This document shows, in pieces, positions 11,675-19,483 of a stretch of 64,000 bases of DNA. Numbering within the stretch: position 1 is the stretch's first letter; the number at the start of each line of letters is the position of its first letter. The notes below the pieces were generated by a model. The model saw nothing but the letters and a program-made list of their open reading frames with translations, searched no databases and was not told the DNA's origin. The stretch spans positions 62,001-126,000 of the forward strand of contig NZ_CANMZV010000013.1 of the NCBI RefSeq assembly GCF_947502415.1. Direction: 5' to 3'. Source of the DNA: an uncultured Photobacterium sp. Its GTDB lineage: Bacteria > Pseudomonadota > Gammaproteobacteria > Enterobacterales > Vibrionaceae. The position numbers were made by a program, and so were the translations under genes.

Positions 11675-12211
11675 ATGAAAACGTACCGAGTTCTGCTCGT
11701 TGCTCTGCTGCTAACCATTCAGGGGTGCTCTATGATCGCCCCCTCAGATCCCCGCTCGGCCAAACAACAGTGGTTTGATCAGCAAATAGAAATGGAAGTG
11801 GGTGGAATGGTCAATAAGCCTCCCTTCCAACAGCAGGTACGTATCAACGCAATCGCAATGGAAGGAAAAGTGCTGCTTGTCGGCCAGGCTGTCGATCAGG
11901 CAACCCGCCAACAGTTGGCAGACAAAGTCCGCTCCCTGACTAATGTCAAGACGGTGTACAATCAGATCCAGATACGACCTCTGCCCCAACTGGGTGAGGT
12001 TAGTACAGACAGCTGGCTCACAACCAAAGTCAAATCACAGATGATTGGCAGTAAAAAACTGAAAGATGTCTCAATCAAGGTGATCACTGAAAGTCAGGAA
12101 GTATTCCTGCTTGGCTATGTGACCCGCGAGCAAGGTAATATTGCCGCAGAGATCGCACGTAACGTCTCCGGGGTGAAGAAAGTCGTCAAGGTATTCGAAT
12201 ACCCTCAATAA
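11675..12211 (+). CDS. dolP: Division/outer-membrane stress-associated lipoprotein DolP (YraP)
   Basis: DolP is an outer-membrane lipoprotein with two BON domains that binds anionic phospholipid and supports outer-membrane integrity and septal amidase regulation. The signal peptide ends in TIQGCS with the lipidated cysteine at residue 18. BON domain 1 spans about residues 45-105 and BON domain 2 about 110-178. At 178 residues it is slightly shorter than E. coli YraP. It is the last gene of the lpoA operon, followed by a strong terminator. In E. coli this gene is in the sigma-E regulon. I did not find a clear sigma-E site here. Confidence 0.94.
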   Translation: MKTYRVLLVALLLTIQGCSMIAPSDPRSAKQQWFDQQIEMEVGGMVNKPPFQQQVRINAIAMEGKVLLVGQAVDQATRQQLADKVRSLTNVKTVYNQIQIRPLPQLGEVSTDSWLTTKVKSQMIGSKKLKDVSIKVITESQEVFLLGYVTREQGNIAAEIARNVSGVKKVVKVFEYPQ

Positions 12212-12261
12212 TGACGAACAACGAGATGATATAAGTACAGCGTAACCAGCTTAGTAAAAAG

Positions 12262-12292
12262 AAAAAACGCAGCCTTGTGGCTGCGTTTTTTT
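12262..12292. terminator. Bidirectional terminator between dolP and sspB
   Basis: A perfect stem AAAAAACGCAGCC / GGCTGCGTTTTTT with a TTGT loop lies between the convergent genes. On the minus strand it begins inside the sspB stop codon, so sspB has virtually no untranslated 3' spacer. Confidence 0.93.
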
Positions 12293-12800
12293 ACTTAACG
12301 ACGCGAAGACTTGGTCGACCGCGAGGACGAGGAGGCTCATCATCGGGGTCATTATCATCATCAGAGTCAACCACTTCTGCTACTGGAGACAAACTCTCTT
12401 CGGCAACTTCCATGATCGCACCATGGTGCTCATCTTCGTCAACAATATCACCTTCCGCCATATCTGCAGCATAAGCCGGTTCCGGCTCAAACATGGTTCC
12501 TGCACCGTTTTCACGGGCATAGATAGCCAAGACCGCATATAAAGGTACAATCACAGAATGTGGACGGCCACTGAAACGAGCATTGAAGCTAATTGCTTCA
12601 TTGCCCAATTCCAGGTTACCTACCGCACGCGGAGCAATATTCAGAACGATCTGGCCGTCGCTGACAAACTCCATAGGCACCTTCACACTCGGTAAGGTTG
12701 CATCCACAACCAGATGAGGTGTCAGATCATTGTCGACTAACCAGTCATAAAATGCGCGCACCAAGTACGGGCGGCGCGGCGTCATTTTTTCCATATCCAT
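12291..12800 (-). CDS. sspB: ClpXP protease specificity-enhancing factor SspB
   Basis: SspB tethers ssrA-tagged proteins and other substrates to ClpXP. The folded domain (about residues 1-115) is near-identical to the family: TPRRPYLVRAFYDWLVDN, GQIVLNIAPRAVGNLELG and AVLAIYARENGAGTMFE. An acidic flexible linker follows, ending in the short basic tail GRPSLRVVK that docks on the ClpX N-domain. Length is 169 residues (165 in E. coli). It follows sspA by two bases, forming the standard sspA-sspB pair. Confidence 0.97.
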   Translation of the reverse strand: MDMEKMTPRRPYLVRAFYDWLVDNDLTPHLVVDATLPSVKVPMEFVSDGQIVLNIAPRAVGNLELGNEAISFNARFSGRPHSVIVPLYAVLAIYARENGAGTMFEPEPAYAADMAEGDIVDEDEHHGAIMEVAEESLSPVAEVVDSDDDNDPDDEPPRPRGRPSLRVVK

Positions 12801-12802
12801 TC

Positions 12803-13441
12803 TTATTGGCCAGCCAGGCGCATTTCACGCTCAGCTTCAGTCAGTGAAGCAAGGAATGAGTCACGCTCAAATACGCGAGTCATGTATGCTTTCACTTCTT
12901 TTGAACCCGCACCAGTCAGCTCAATGCCCATTGCAGGCAAACGCCATAATAGCGGCGCCAGGTAGCAATCAACCAAGCTGAATTCTTCGCTCATGAAGTA
13001 TGGGAACTCAGCAAACACAGGAGCTAGGGCAAGCAGTTCTTCACGCAATTGCTTACGTGCCTTATCTGCTTCTTCGGCTGTGCCTTTGTTAATTTTATCG
13101 GCCAGTGTGTACCAGTTACGCTCAACACGGTACATCATCAGACGACTGTTACCACGTGCAACAGGGTAAACAGGCATCAGAGGCGGGTGAGGGAAACGCT
13201 CATCCAGATACTCCATAATGATGCCAGCCTGGTAAAGAGCAAGCTCACGATCAACCAGGGTTGGAACAGAGTGGTACGGGTTTAGGTCCATTAGATCTTC
13301 CGGCAGGTTGTTTGGTTCAACCAGCTCGATTTCAACACTAACACCCTTTTCTGCTAGTACGATACGCACCTGATGGCTGTAGATGTCCGAAGCATCAGAA
13401 TACAGAGTCATCACAGAGCGTTTATTGGCAGCAACAGCCAT
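12803..13441 (-). CDS. sspA: Stringent starvation protein A (SspA), RNA polymerase-associated
   Basis: SspA is a glutathione S-transferase-fold protein that binds RNA polymerase and modulates stationary-phase and acid-stress transcription. From the ATG at 13441 (MAVAANKRSVMTLYSDASD) the product is 212 residues, as in E. coli. The frame extends further upstream to 13477, but that part is not conserved. The thioredoxin-like N-domain contains SVPTLVDRELALY, and the helical C-domain contains FSLVDCYLAPLLWRLP. A terminator separates it from petC upstream. Confidence 0.96.
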   Translation of the reverse strand: MAVAANKRSVMTLYSDASDIYSHQVRIVLAEKGVSVEIELVEPNNLPEDLMDLNPYHSVPTLVDRELALYQAGIIMEYLDERFPHPPLMPVYPVARGNSRLMMYRVERNWYTLADKINKGTAEEADKARKQLREELLALAPVFAEFPYFMSEEFSLVDCYLAPLLWRLPAMGIELTGAGSKEVKAYMTRVFERDSFLASLTEAEREMRLAGQ

Positions 13442-13465
13442 TAACCCCTCCAGTATACTTAAATA

Positions 13466-13496
13466 CACAAAAAACAACGGAGGCTCGGGCCCCCAT
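13466..13496 (-). terminator. Terminator of the petABC operon
   Basis: On the minus strand GGGGGC-CCGA-GCCTCC forms a six-pair stem with one G-U pair, directly followed by a T-rich run (GTTGTTTTTTG). It lies between the petC stop and the sspA start, leaving about 25 bases before sspA. Either sspA is expressed partly by read-through or its promoter overlaps the terminator. Confidence 0.75.
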
Positions 13497-13526
13497 TGCG
13501 AGATACTAACCCACTAGATTACCCGA

Positions 13527-14264
13527 TCAGTGGACATCACGCCAATATTCTTTCTTCAACAATAAGGTTAGTACAAAGAATACTGCGATAAAGCCCATTA
13601 CCCATAAACCCAGGCGCTGACGCTCTAGTTTTACCGGCTCGGCCGAATACTCCAAGAAGTTAACCAGATCACGAACTACCTCATCATACTCTTCAGCGTT
13701 CAGCTCACCAGTTCCGTCCGATTCAATCCCCACATATTCCTGCACTTCAACCCCATCAACCAAGCGGGTTTCATACACTTTAGTCGGCACACCCTGCAGC
13801 TCCTCCAGAACATGCGGCATCCCGACACTCGGGAATACCACGTTATTCACACCGAACGGACGGCTAGGATCGGCATAGAAAGCACGCAAGTAGGTATAGA
13901 GCCAGTCGGTACCGCGCACGCGGGCCACCAAGGTCAGATCCGGAGCCGGAGCACCGAATGACACGGCAGCATATTCGGTCGGAATCGCATTGGTCATCAG
14001 ATCACCGATCTTGGCATTGGGATCAAAGATCAAGTGCTCTTTCATCAGCTCTGTGGGGATACCAATATCGGTCGCGACGCGCTCATAACGTTGGTACTGA
14101 GTGGCATGACAGCCAAAGCAGTAGTTCATGAACGTCTTAGCACCCCGCTGCAGCGAGGCTTTATCAGACAAATCATTATTGGCAGCGTCTAGCGGCACTT
14201 TTGCACCAGCCGCCATAACCAAAGAAGGTAACAGAGCCAGTAGCATTACAATCAATTTCTTCAT
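13527..14264 (-). CDS. petC: Ubiquinol-cytochrome c reductase cytochrome c1 subunit
   Basis: Cytochrome c1 carries electrons from the Rieske centre to cytochrome c in the bc1 complex (complex III). The product has an N-terminal Sec signal (residues 1-18), one haem-c attachment site C49-x-x-C52-H53, and a C-terminal membrane anchor (about residues 215-238, ending LLLKKEYW). Its length of 245 residues fits gammaproteobacterial cytochrome c1. Its start overlaps the petB stop by four bases. It is the last gene of petABC. Confidence 0.95.
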   Translation of the reverse strand: MKKLIVMLLALLPSLVMAAGAKVPLDAANNDLSDKASLQRGAKTFMNYCFGCHATQYQRYERVATDIGIPTELMKEHLIFDPNAKIGDLMTNAIPTEYAAVSFGAPAPDLTLVARVRGTDWLYTYLRAFYADPSRPFGVNNVVFPSVGMPHVLEELQGVPTKVYETRLVDGVEVQEYVGIESDGTGELNAEEYDEVVRDLVNFLEYSAEPVKLERQRLGLWVMGFIAVFFVLTLLLKKEYWRDVH

Positions 14265-15526
14265 TTGAATGTCACCCTCTCTGGTAGCGGTTTGGTTGCT
14301 TCGTTCTTGCTATAGAAATACAGCAAGACAAAGAACATGAAATAACCCAGACTGAAAATCTGCGCCAGCAAGGTATAAGTCGGTGTTGCCGGCAACGCTC
14401 CGAGGATACCCAGCGCAATAAAGCTGACTGTGAACTGGATAATATTGAACAGGTGAACTTTGCTGCGGTAGCGGTAAGAGCGCACCTTACAGCGATCCAG
14501 CCAAGGCAGCAGGAATAGCATCACAATCGAGGCGCCCATCGCAACAACGCCAAGCAGCTTATCCGGCACCGCACGCAAGATGGCGTAGAACGGAGTGAAG
14601 TACCATACCGGTGCAATATGCTCAGGAGTCTTCAGCGGGTTCGCCGCTTCAAAGTTAGGTGGCTCAAGGAAGTAACCGCCCATCTCCGGATTAAAGAACA
14701 GCACATAACAGAAGAAGAACAGGAAGACAGCCACACCGACCATATCTTTTACCGTTCCGTAGGGGTGGAACGGAATAGAGTCGATAATGTCGTATTTCTT
14801 GCTGTAGTACTCATGAAACGGGAACTGAGTTTTGTAACCCTCGCCCTTCGTACCTTTTGGCAATTTGGTTTCAATACCATCCGGGTTGTTCGAACCAACC
14901 TCATGCAAAGCCAGGACATGTAGCATCACCAGCAACAATAGTACTATAGGTAAGGCAATCACATGCAGGGCAAAGAAACGGTTCAGTGTCGCACCGGAGA
15001 TCACATAGTCACCACGGATCCAGAGCGTCAGATCATCACCGATCACTGGAATCGCACCAAACAGGGAAATAATTACCTGAGCTCCCCAGTAAGACATCTG
15101 TCCCCATGGCAGCAAATACCCCATAAAGGCCTCTGCCATCAGCACGAGGAAGATCAACATACCAAACAACCACAGCAACTCACGCGGCTTTTGGTACGAA
15201 CCGTAAATCAAACCTCGGAACATATGCAGATATACCACGACAAAAAATGCCGACGCACCGGTCGAGTGCATATAACGCAGTAACCAGCCGTATTCAACAT
15301 CACGCATGATGTATTCAACCGAGGCAAAAGCCCCCTCACCGGATGGTATATAGTTCATGGTCAGCCAGATCCCAGTAAGGAGCTGATTAACCAAAACCAA
15401 CATGGCCAAAGAACCGAACAGGTACCAAAAATTGAAGTTTTTCGGCATCGGGTACTCAGACAAATGCTTTTTGTAGGCATTCATCATCGGAAGACGTTTT
15501 TCAATCCAACCGAGTAAAGCTTCCAT
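14261..15526 (-). CDS. petB: Ubiquinol-cytochrome c reductase cytochrome b subunit
   Basis: This is the core membrane subunit of complex III, binding two b haems and both quinone sites. The histidine-bearing helices are visible: RYMHSTGASAFFVVVYLHMFRG and FFALHVIALPIVLLLLVMLHVLALHE. The PEWY-type Qo motif appears as APVWYFTPFYA (PVWY), a known variant in several gammaproteobacteria. Eight or more transmembrane segments fit 421 residues. Start and stop overlap petA (TAATG) and petC (ATGA). Confidence 0.96.
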   Translation of the reverse strand: MEALLGWIEKRLPMMNAYKKHLSEYPMPKNFNFWYLFGSLAMLVLVNQLLTGIWLTMNYIPSGEGAFASVEYIMRDVEYGWLLRYMHSTGASAFFVVVYLHMFRGLIYGSYQKPRELLWLFGMLIFLVLMAEAFMGYLLPWGQMSYWGAQVIISLFGAIPVIGDDLTLWIRGDYVISGATLNRFFALHVIALPIVLLLLVMLHVLALHEVGSNNPDGIETKLPKGTKGEGYKTQFPFHEYYSKKYDIIDSIPFHPYGTVKDMVGVAVFLFFFCYVLFFNPEMGGYFLEPPNFEAANPLKTPEHIAPVWYFTPFYAILRAVPDKLLGVVAMGASIVMLFLLPWLDRCKVRSYRYRSKVHLFNIIQFTVSFIALGILGALPATPTYTLLAQIFSLGYFMFFVLLYFYSKNEATKPLPERVTFK

Positions 15527-16116
15527 TAGGCTGTCTCCTCATCGACACCGACCAGAATGGTGTTGTCATCCAGGAACGTGTGAGGTGGAACCACCAGATT
15601 CAGTGGCGCGGGAACCCCAGCAAAGACACGGCCAGCCATGTCAAACTTGGAACCATGACACGGACAGAAAAAACCGGCAGTAATACCGCTCACCTGTTCG
15701 CTGAAGCTGTCTGGCAAATACGTCGGGGAACAGCCGAGGTGGGTACAGATCCCCACGGCTAAAAAGATTTCAGGTTTAACTGAACGAAACTGATTCTGGG
15801 CATATTCCGGCTGCTGCGGTTCTTCTGAGGCAGGATCTCGCAGCTGGCCATCGTGGCCACTCAATTGGTTTAAAATGGCATCACTACGACGCACGACCCA
15901 AACAGGCTTACCACGCCATTCGACGCGAATCATCTGGCCATCTTCCAACTTGCTAATATCAACTTCGACAGGCGCACCGGCGGCTTTTGCTTTGGCGCTC
16001 GGATTCCATGATTTGATAAAAGGCACGGCCACAGCGACTGCACCCAAGCCTCCAACAACCGAAGTCGTGGCAGTCAGGAAGCGGCGTCGGCCATTACTTA
16101 CTGGCGCATTGCTCAT
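15526..16116 (-). CDS. petA: Ubiquinol-cytochrome c reductase iron-sulfur (Rieske) subunit
   Basis: The Rieske subunit takes one electron from ubiquinol. From the ATG at 16116 the protein begins MSNAPVSNGRRRFLTAT, a twin-arginine-type signal-anchor typical of Rieske proteins. The [2Fe-2S] ligands are C124-T-H126-L-G-C129 and C151-P-C153-H154, which includes the two structural disulfide cysteines. The length of about 196 residues is normal. The frame runs to 16131 upstream, but the shorter start matches the family. Confidence 0.96.
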   Translation of the reverse strand: MSNAPVSNGRRRFLTATTSVVGGLGAVAVAVPFIKSWNPSAKAKAAGAPVEVDISKLEDGQMIRVEWRGKPVWVVRRSDAILNQLSGHDGQLRDPASEEPQQPEYAQNQFRSVKPEIFLAVGICTHLGCSPTYLPDSFSEQVSGITAGFFCPCHGSKFDMAGRVFAGVPAPLNLVVPPHTFLDDNTILVGVDEETA

Positions 16117-16247
16117 CCAACATTCTCCCATGTGCTCCCGCTCTGGAATTATTATTATGTCCCTTGGCGTCCCTGGAGCTTGCGGCTAACTTTCAACGAA
16201 AGAAACAACAGTTTAGGTCATTGAAAAACTGCTGTTCATCGCGCCAA

Positions 16248-16276
16248 ATGATAAATAAAACCCTACATTTTGACAA
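16248..16276 (-). promoter_or_regulatory. Sigma-70 promoter of petABC
   Basis: Minus-strand TTGTCA (16276-16271), 17-base spacer, TATCAT (16253-16248): five of six consensus bases in each hexamer. The predicted start is near 16241, about 125 bases before petA. Confidence 0.75.
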
Positions 16277-16396
16277 GATAAAGCTACTTTTTCGTAACAA
16301 ATGTGAGAGGTATGTTCTTTTTGTTTCAACTTTGAGTCACTATTATGCAAAGCAAAAACGAAGAGGGGCTGGAGGCAGTAATGAGACATGATAGAG

Positions 16397-16436
16397 ACAA
16401 AAAAAAAAAGCCCAACCCGAAGGTTGAGCTTTTCTG
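16397..16436 (-). terminator. Terminator of rplM-rpsI
   Basis: Minus-strand AGCTCAACC-TTCG-GGTTGGGCT forms a nine-pair stem (one U-G) with a stable UUCG loop, followed by a run of at least nine T. It lies about 35 bases after rpsI. Confidence 0.93.
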
Positions 16437-16471
16437 CACACAGTAACCAGAATAAATTCTGGAAGCGAAAA

Positions 16472-16864
16472 TTAACGCTTAGAGAACTGTGGACGACGAC
16501 GTGCTTTACGTAGACCAACTTTCTTACGTTCAACGCGACGTGCGTCACGAGTAACGTAGCCAGCTGCACGTAGAGCAGGACGTAGAGTTTCATCGTACTC
16601 CATTAGAGCGCGAGTGATACCGTGACGGATAGCACCTGACTGACCAGTGATACCACCACCTTTAACAGTGATGTATAGATCAAGCTTCTCAGCCATTTCA
16701 ACTAGCTCTAGAGGCTGACGAACAACCATGCGAGCTGTTTCGCGACCGAAGTATTCTTCGATGCTGCGCTTGTTGATTACGATGTTGCCAGTACCCGGTT
16801 TAATGAAAACGCGAGCAGCTGAGCTTTTGCGGCGACCAGTGCCGTAGTATTGATTCTCTGCCAT
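16472..16864 (-). CDS. rpsI: 30S ribosomal protein S9
   Basis: S9 is a small-subunit head protein whose C-terminal tail reaches the P-site tRNA. The 130-residue product from the ATG at 16864 ([20 protein letters not shown]) matches E. coli S9 in length and nearly throughout, including the invariant C-terminal [11 protein letters not shown]. The open frame begins five codons earlier, but the conserved start is chosen. It follows rplM by 15 bases. Confidence 0.98.
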   Translation of the reverse strand: MAENQYYGTGRRKSSAARVFIKPGTGNIVINKRSIEEYFGRETARMVVRQPLELVEMAEKLDLYITVKGGGITGQSGAIRHGITRALMEYDETLRPALRAAGYVTRDARRVERKKVGLRKARRRPQFSKR

Positions 16865-16879
16865 TGTCATCTTCCCCAA

Positions 16880-17308
16880 TTAGATGTCTAGAACTTTAGG
16901 CTGCTGTGCAGCGTGGTTGTGCTCTGTACCTGCGTAAACTTTAAGCTTACGGTACATAGCACGGCCTAGAGGACCTTTAGGAAGCATGCCTTTAACAGCA
17001 GTTTCGATAACCATTTCTGGCTTCTTATCGATAAGCTTCTCGAAGCTGATTGACTTCAGACCACCGATGTAACCAGTGTGGTGGTGGTACATTTTGTCAG
17101 TCTTCTTAGCGCCAGTTACAGCAACTTTTTCTGCGTTGATAACTACGATGTAGTCACCAGTGTCAACGTGCGGAGTGTACTCCGGCTTGTGCTTACCACG
17201 TAGACGAGATGCGATTTCAGTTGCTAGACGACCAAGAGTTTTACCTTCAGCGTCAACAACGTACCAGTCACGTTTTACAGTTTCTGGTTTAGCAACGAAA
17301 GTTTTCAT
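16880..17308 (-). CDS. rplM: 50S ribosomal protein L13
   Basis: L13 is an early-assembling large-subunit protein. The 142-residue product equals E. coli L13 in length and shows [26 protein letters not shown] and [22 protein letters not shown]. It is the first gene of the rplM-rpsI operon. In E. coli L13 represses its own operon by binding the mRNA leader, and the structured leader upstream here (17309-17436) is compatible with that mode of control. Confidence 0.98.
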   Translation of the reverse strand: MKTFVAKPETVKRDWYVVDAEGKTLGRLATEIASRLRGKHKPEYTPHVDTGDYIVVINAEKVAVTGAKKTDKMYHHHTGYIGGLKSISFEKLIDKKPEMVIETAVKGMLPKGPLGRAMYRKLKVYAGTEHNHAAQQPKVLDI

Positions 17309-17436
17309 GCTAATTCTTACCCAAAATTAAAAATTGATTCACTTATGGAACTTGCGTTCCGTCTGTTAAGAGCCCAGTCATCACCCCTTCGAGCGGTTGG
17401 TGCTCCCGGCTTTCGCCGTCACAGGTACGGTGGGTC
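17309..17436 (-). promoter_or_regulatory. Structured 5' leader of rplM-rpsI, candidate L13 autoregulatory leader
   Basis: In the minus-strand transcript three small hairpins are visible: CGGC-GAAA-GCCG (17418-17407), GAGC-N7-GCTC (17405-17391) and GGAAC-GCAA-GTTCC (17360-17347). The first and third have GNRA tetraloops. Autoregulation by L13 through such a leader is known for E. coli. Its conservation here is an inference. Confidence 0.5.
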
Positions 17437-17441
17437 GCAAG

Positions 17442-17447
17442 ATTATA
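17442..17447 (-). promoter_or_regulatory. -10 element of the rplM promoter
   Basis: A perfect minus-strand TATAAT, 134 bases ahead of rplM. No good -35 hexamer is seen at the expected distance, but AT-rich sequence upstream (17461-17500) could act as an UP element. Confidence 0.55.
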
Positions 17448-17599
17448 GGGAAGGGTGGGGAAAAAATCACCTTTTTTTCAAAAAAAATTGAGATTTTTTA
17501 TCTTGATCGTCATTTACCCCATAAGTGATGGTTTTTCATGTCTATCGAAGCCCTATAATGGCCTTTTTATCACCTTGCAACAACCGACCTTATAACAGC

Positions 17600-18706
17600 C
17601 TAAGCCAAATGTGCCTTAGCCAGATAATCATGGCTTTGCATTTCAATTAGCCGCGAACAACAGCGTTTGAATTCAAATTCCAATCGGCCACCATAATACA
17701 GCTCTGCCAGCTCCGACTCGGCAGACATGATGAGTTTCACATTGCGCTCATAAAACTCGTCAACCATCGCAATAAAACGGCGTGCTGCATCATCATCTTT
17801 CGCTGCCATCCGGATCACCCCCGAAACCAACACGGTATGATAAATACGGGCTATTTCCATGTAATCATTCTGACTTCTGGCTGTTTGACACAAAGTGTAG
17901 AAGGAAAAATGGACAACACCATCTGCCTCATGCTGAGTTGGCAACATCCGGTTATTAATATTGATATCTTTGGCTCGGGTGCGCGGCTCAACACTTAGCT
18001 GAACAAAATACTGTTCAAGGTTGGCTTCAGCCTTGGCATCAAGCGGGAAGTGGTAGATTTCAGCCTGTTCCAGGGTCCGCAAACGATAATCAATCCCCGA
18101 ATCAACATTAACAATGTCACAATGCTGGTGAATCAAAGCGATTGCCGATAGGAAACGAGCGCGCTGCAAACCGTTTCGATACAGCTCATCCGGTGGAATA
18201 TTCGACGTTGCCACCAGCGTAATACCTCGTCGAAAGAGCGCATCAAACAAGGTGCCGAGGATCATGGCATCCGTAATATCCGAGACGAAAAACTCATCGA
18301 AGCAGATAATGTCAGTTTCTTCCTTAAAGCGGTCGGCCACCTGTTCCAATGGATCTTGCTGTAAGGAAAGCTGCTGCAGCTCCTGATGTACCCTGTGCAT
18401 AAAGCGGTGAAAGTGAATTCGCATTTTGCGCTCAACCGGCAGGCATTCAAAAAAAGTATCGACCAGATAAGTCTTACCTCTGCCTACCCCACCCCAAAAA
18501 TACAATCCTTTGACTGGGTGCAGCTCCGCCTTTTGACTGCGGTTAAGTAGCCGGGACAAAAAAGAACCTCTGGCCTTTATATCCGGCTTGGGCGCCAGCA
18601 TACGATGATAGAGTTCCTCTAAATGCCCCACGGCAATAGCCTGCGCCAAATCGGCCACAAAGCCAGGAAGAGCAAGGTCTTGTTGATATTTTTGCTGTGG
18701 CGTCAT
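17600..18706 (-). CDS. zapE: Cell division protein ZapE (AFG1-family ATPase)
   Basis: ZapE is an AFG1-like AAA ATPase that associates with the Z-ring and is needed for division under low oxygen or heat. Walker A GGVGRGKTYLVD lies near residues 72-83 and Walker B IICFDEFFVSDITDAM follows at about 134-149, with arginine-finger and sensor regions beyond. At 368 residues it is close to E. coli ZapE (375). It stands alone on the minus strand, divergent from zapG. Confidence 0.95.
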   Translation of the reverse strand: MTPQQKYQQDLALPGFVADLAQAIAVGHLEELYHRMLAPKPDIKARGSFLSRLLNRSQKAELHPVKGLYFWGGVGRGKTYLVDTFFECLPVERKMRIHFHRFMHRVHQELQQLSLQQDPLEQVADRFKEETDIICFDEFFVSDITDAMILGTLFDALFRRGITLVATSNIPPDELYRNGLQRARFLSAIALIHQHCDIVNVDSGIDYRLRTLEQAEIYHFPLDAKAEANLEQYFVQLSVEPRTRAKDININNRMLPTQHEADGVVHFSFYTLCQTARSQNDYMEIARIYHTVLVSGVIRMAAKDDDAARRFIAMVDEFYERNVKLIMSAESELAELYYGGRLEFEFKRCCSRLIEMQSHDYLAKAHLA

Positions 18707-18923
18707 TCCTTCTCACCTACACTAATCGTTCCGTCTTTAGGTCCAGATAGTATCATGGCAGCCTTTGGGCATGTATAGTACCTATACGCAACCGATTAAT
18801 TGGCAATTATTCAGCACCAATTCATCTCGCTGATATACAACAGTAAAGATCTGTCGACACAGGCAATGCTAACTGCCACCGACACTAACAACTTGGTATT
18901 CATTAAGTCACAAGGAGTTTTTC

Positions 18924-19346
18924 ATGACTTGGGTTTATGCGCTTCTTATCTTTGTCGCGGGAGCAATCGCCGGCGCCTTTGCTGCTCGCCTTGGCAATCA
19001 AAGCCTCAAACAACAAAAAGAGCTGAAGAAAGATCTGGATAAGTCGAAATACGAACTTGAACAGTTTCGCCAAGAGCTGGTCGATCATTTTGCTTCCAGT
19101 TCAGAGCTGTTAGATAACATCGCCAAAGATTACAGCAAACTCTACGAGCACATGGCAAAAACCTCTGCTGAACTGATGCCTAACCTTCCAGAGCAAGACA
19201 ACCCGTTTGCCCGTCGCATCAGCACACTGGAAACAGTCCAGAGCAGCAGTTCAACGCTTCAGGAGCAGCCTCGCGACTATGCTAACGGCGCGTCAGGCCT
19301 GCTGAAAAACGAAACTGAACAGGTAGAAGAAACCAAAGCAAGCTAA
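18924..19346 (+). CDS. zapG: Envelope/division protein ZapG (YhcB, DUF1043)
   Basis: YhcB/ZapG is an inner-membrane protein linked to the divisome, the elongasome and envelope precursor balance. The 140-residue product has one N-terminal transmembrane helix (about residues 3-22) followed by a long charged coiled-coil (about 25-75) and an ELMPNLPEQDNPF segment typical of the family, then a variable tail. A clear AAGGAG ribosome site precedes the ATG. It lies between zapE and degQ as in E. coli. Confidence 0.92.
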   Translation: MTWVYALLIFVAGAIAGAFAARLGNQSLKQQKELKKDLDKSKYELEQFRQELVDHFASSSELLDNIAKDYSKLYEHMAKTSAELMPNLPEQDNPFARRISTLETVQSSSSTLQEQPRDYANGASGLLKNETEQVEETKAS

Positions 19347-19360
19347 TTCCGTTTTTTTAA

Positions 19361-19388
19361 GGAACTAAACGCCGGTTTTCAAGTCAGA
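19361..19388 (+). promoter_or_regulatory. Sigma-E-like promoter upstream of degQ
   Basis: GGAACTA (19361-19367), 15-base spacer, GTCAGA (19383-19388). Compared with the published sigma-E consensus GGAACTT-N15-GTCTAA, six of seven -35 bases and four of six -10 bases match with the exact spacing. Transcription would start about 90 bases before degQ. Confidence 0.55.
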
Positions 19389-19483
19389 GCTATTACCCTT
19401 CCTCTCAGTTGGTGATTGATTATTAAATGATTATGGTCACCCTGGAATGGATAGACTACTTGTAAAACCGGAGTTTTGTAATA

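Larger units (their letters stand above)
16117..16471. other. Intergenic region between rpsI and petA
   Basis: About 355 bases without a credible gene. It contains the rpsI terminator (16397-16436) and a good minus-strand promoter for petABC (16248-16276), leaving a leader of about 125 bases ahead of petA. Short overlapping open frames on both strands lack family resemblance and ribosome-binding sites. Confidence 0.8.

Noticed and set aside
16164-16593. Open frames of 75 (plus) and 126 (minus) codons in and around the rpsI-petA gap
   Set aside because: The minus frame overlaps rpsI out of frame and runs through the terminator. Neither has a ribosome site or recognisable domain.
17461-17510. 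A/T-rich runs between zapE and rplM read as a zapE terminator
   Set aside because: The only stem (AGAT/ATCT) is too short. The sequence fits an UP-like element of the rplM promoter better.
18800-19042. Plus-strand open frame of 80 codons overlapping zapG
   Set aside because: It overlaps the well-supported zapG start in another frame and has no family features.
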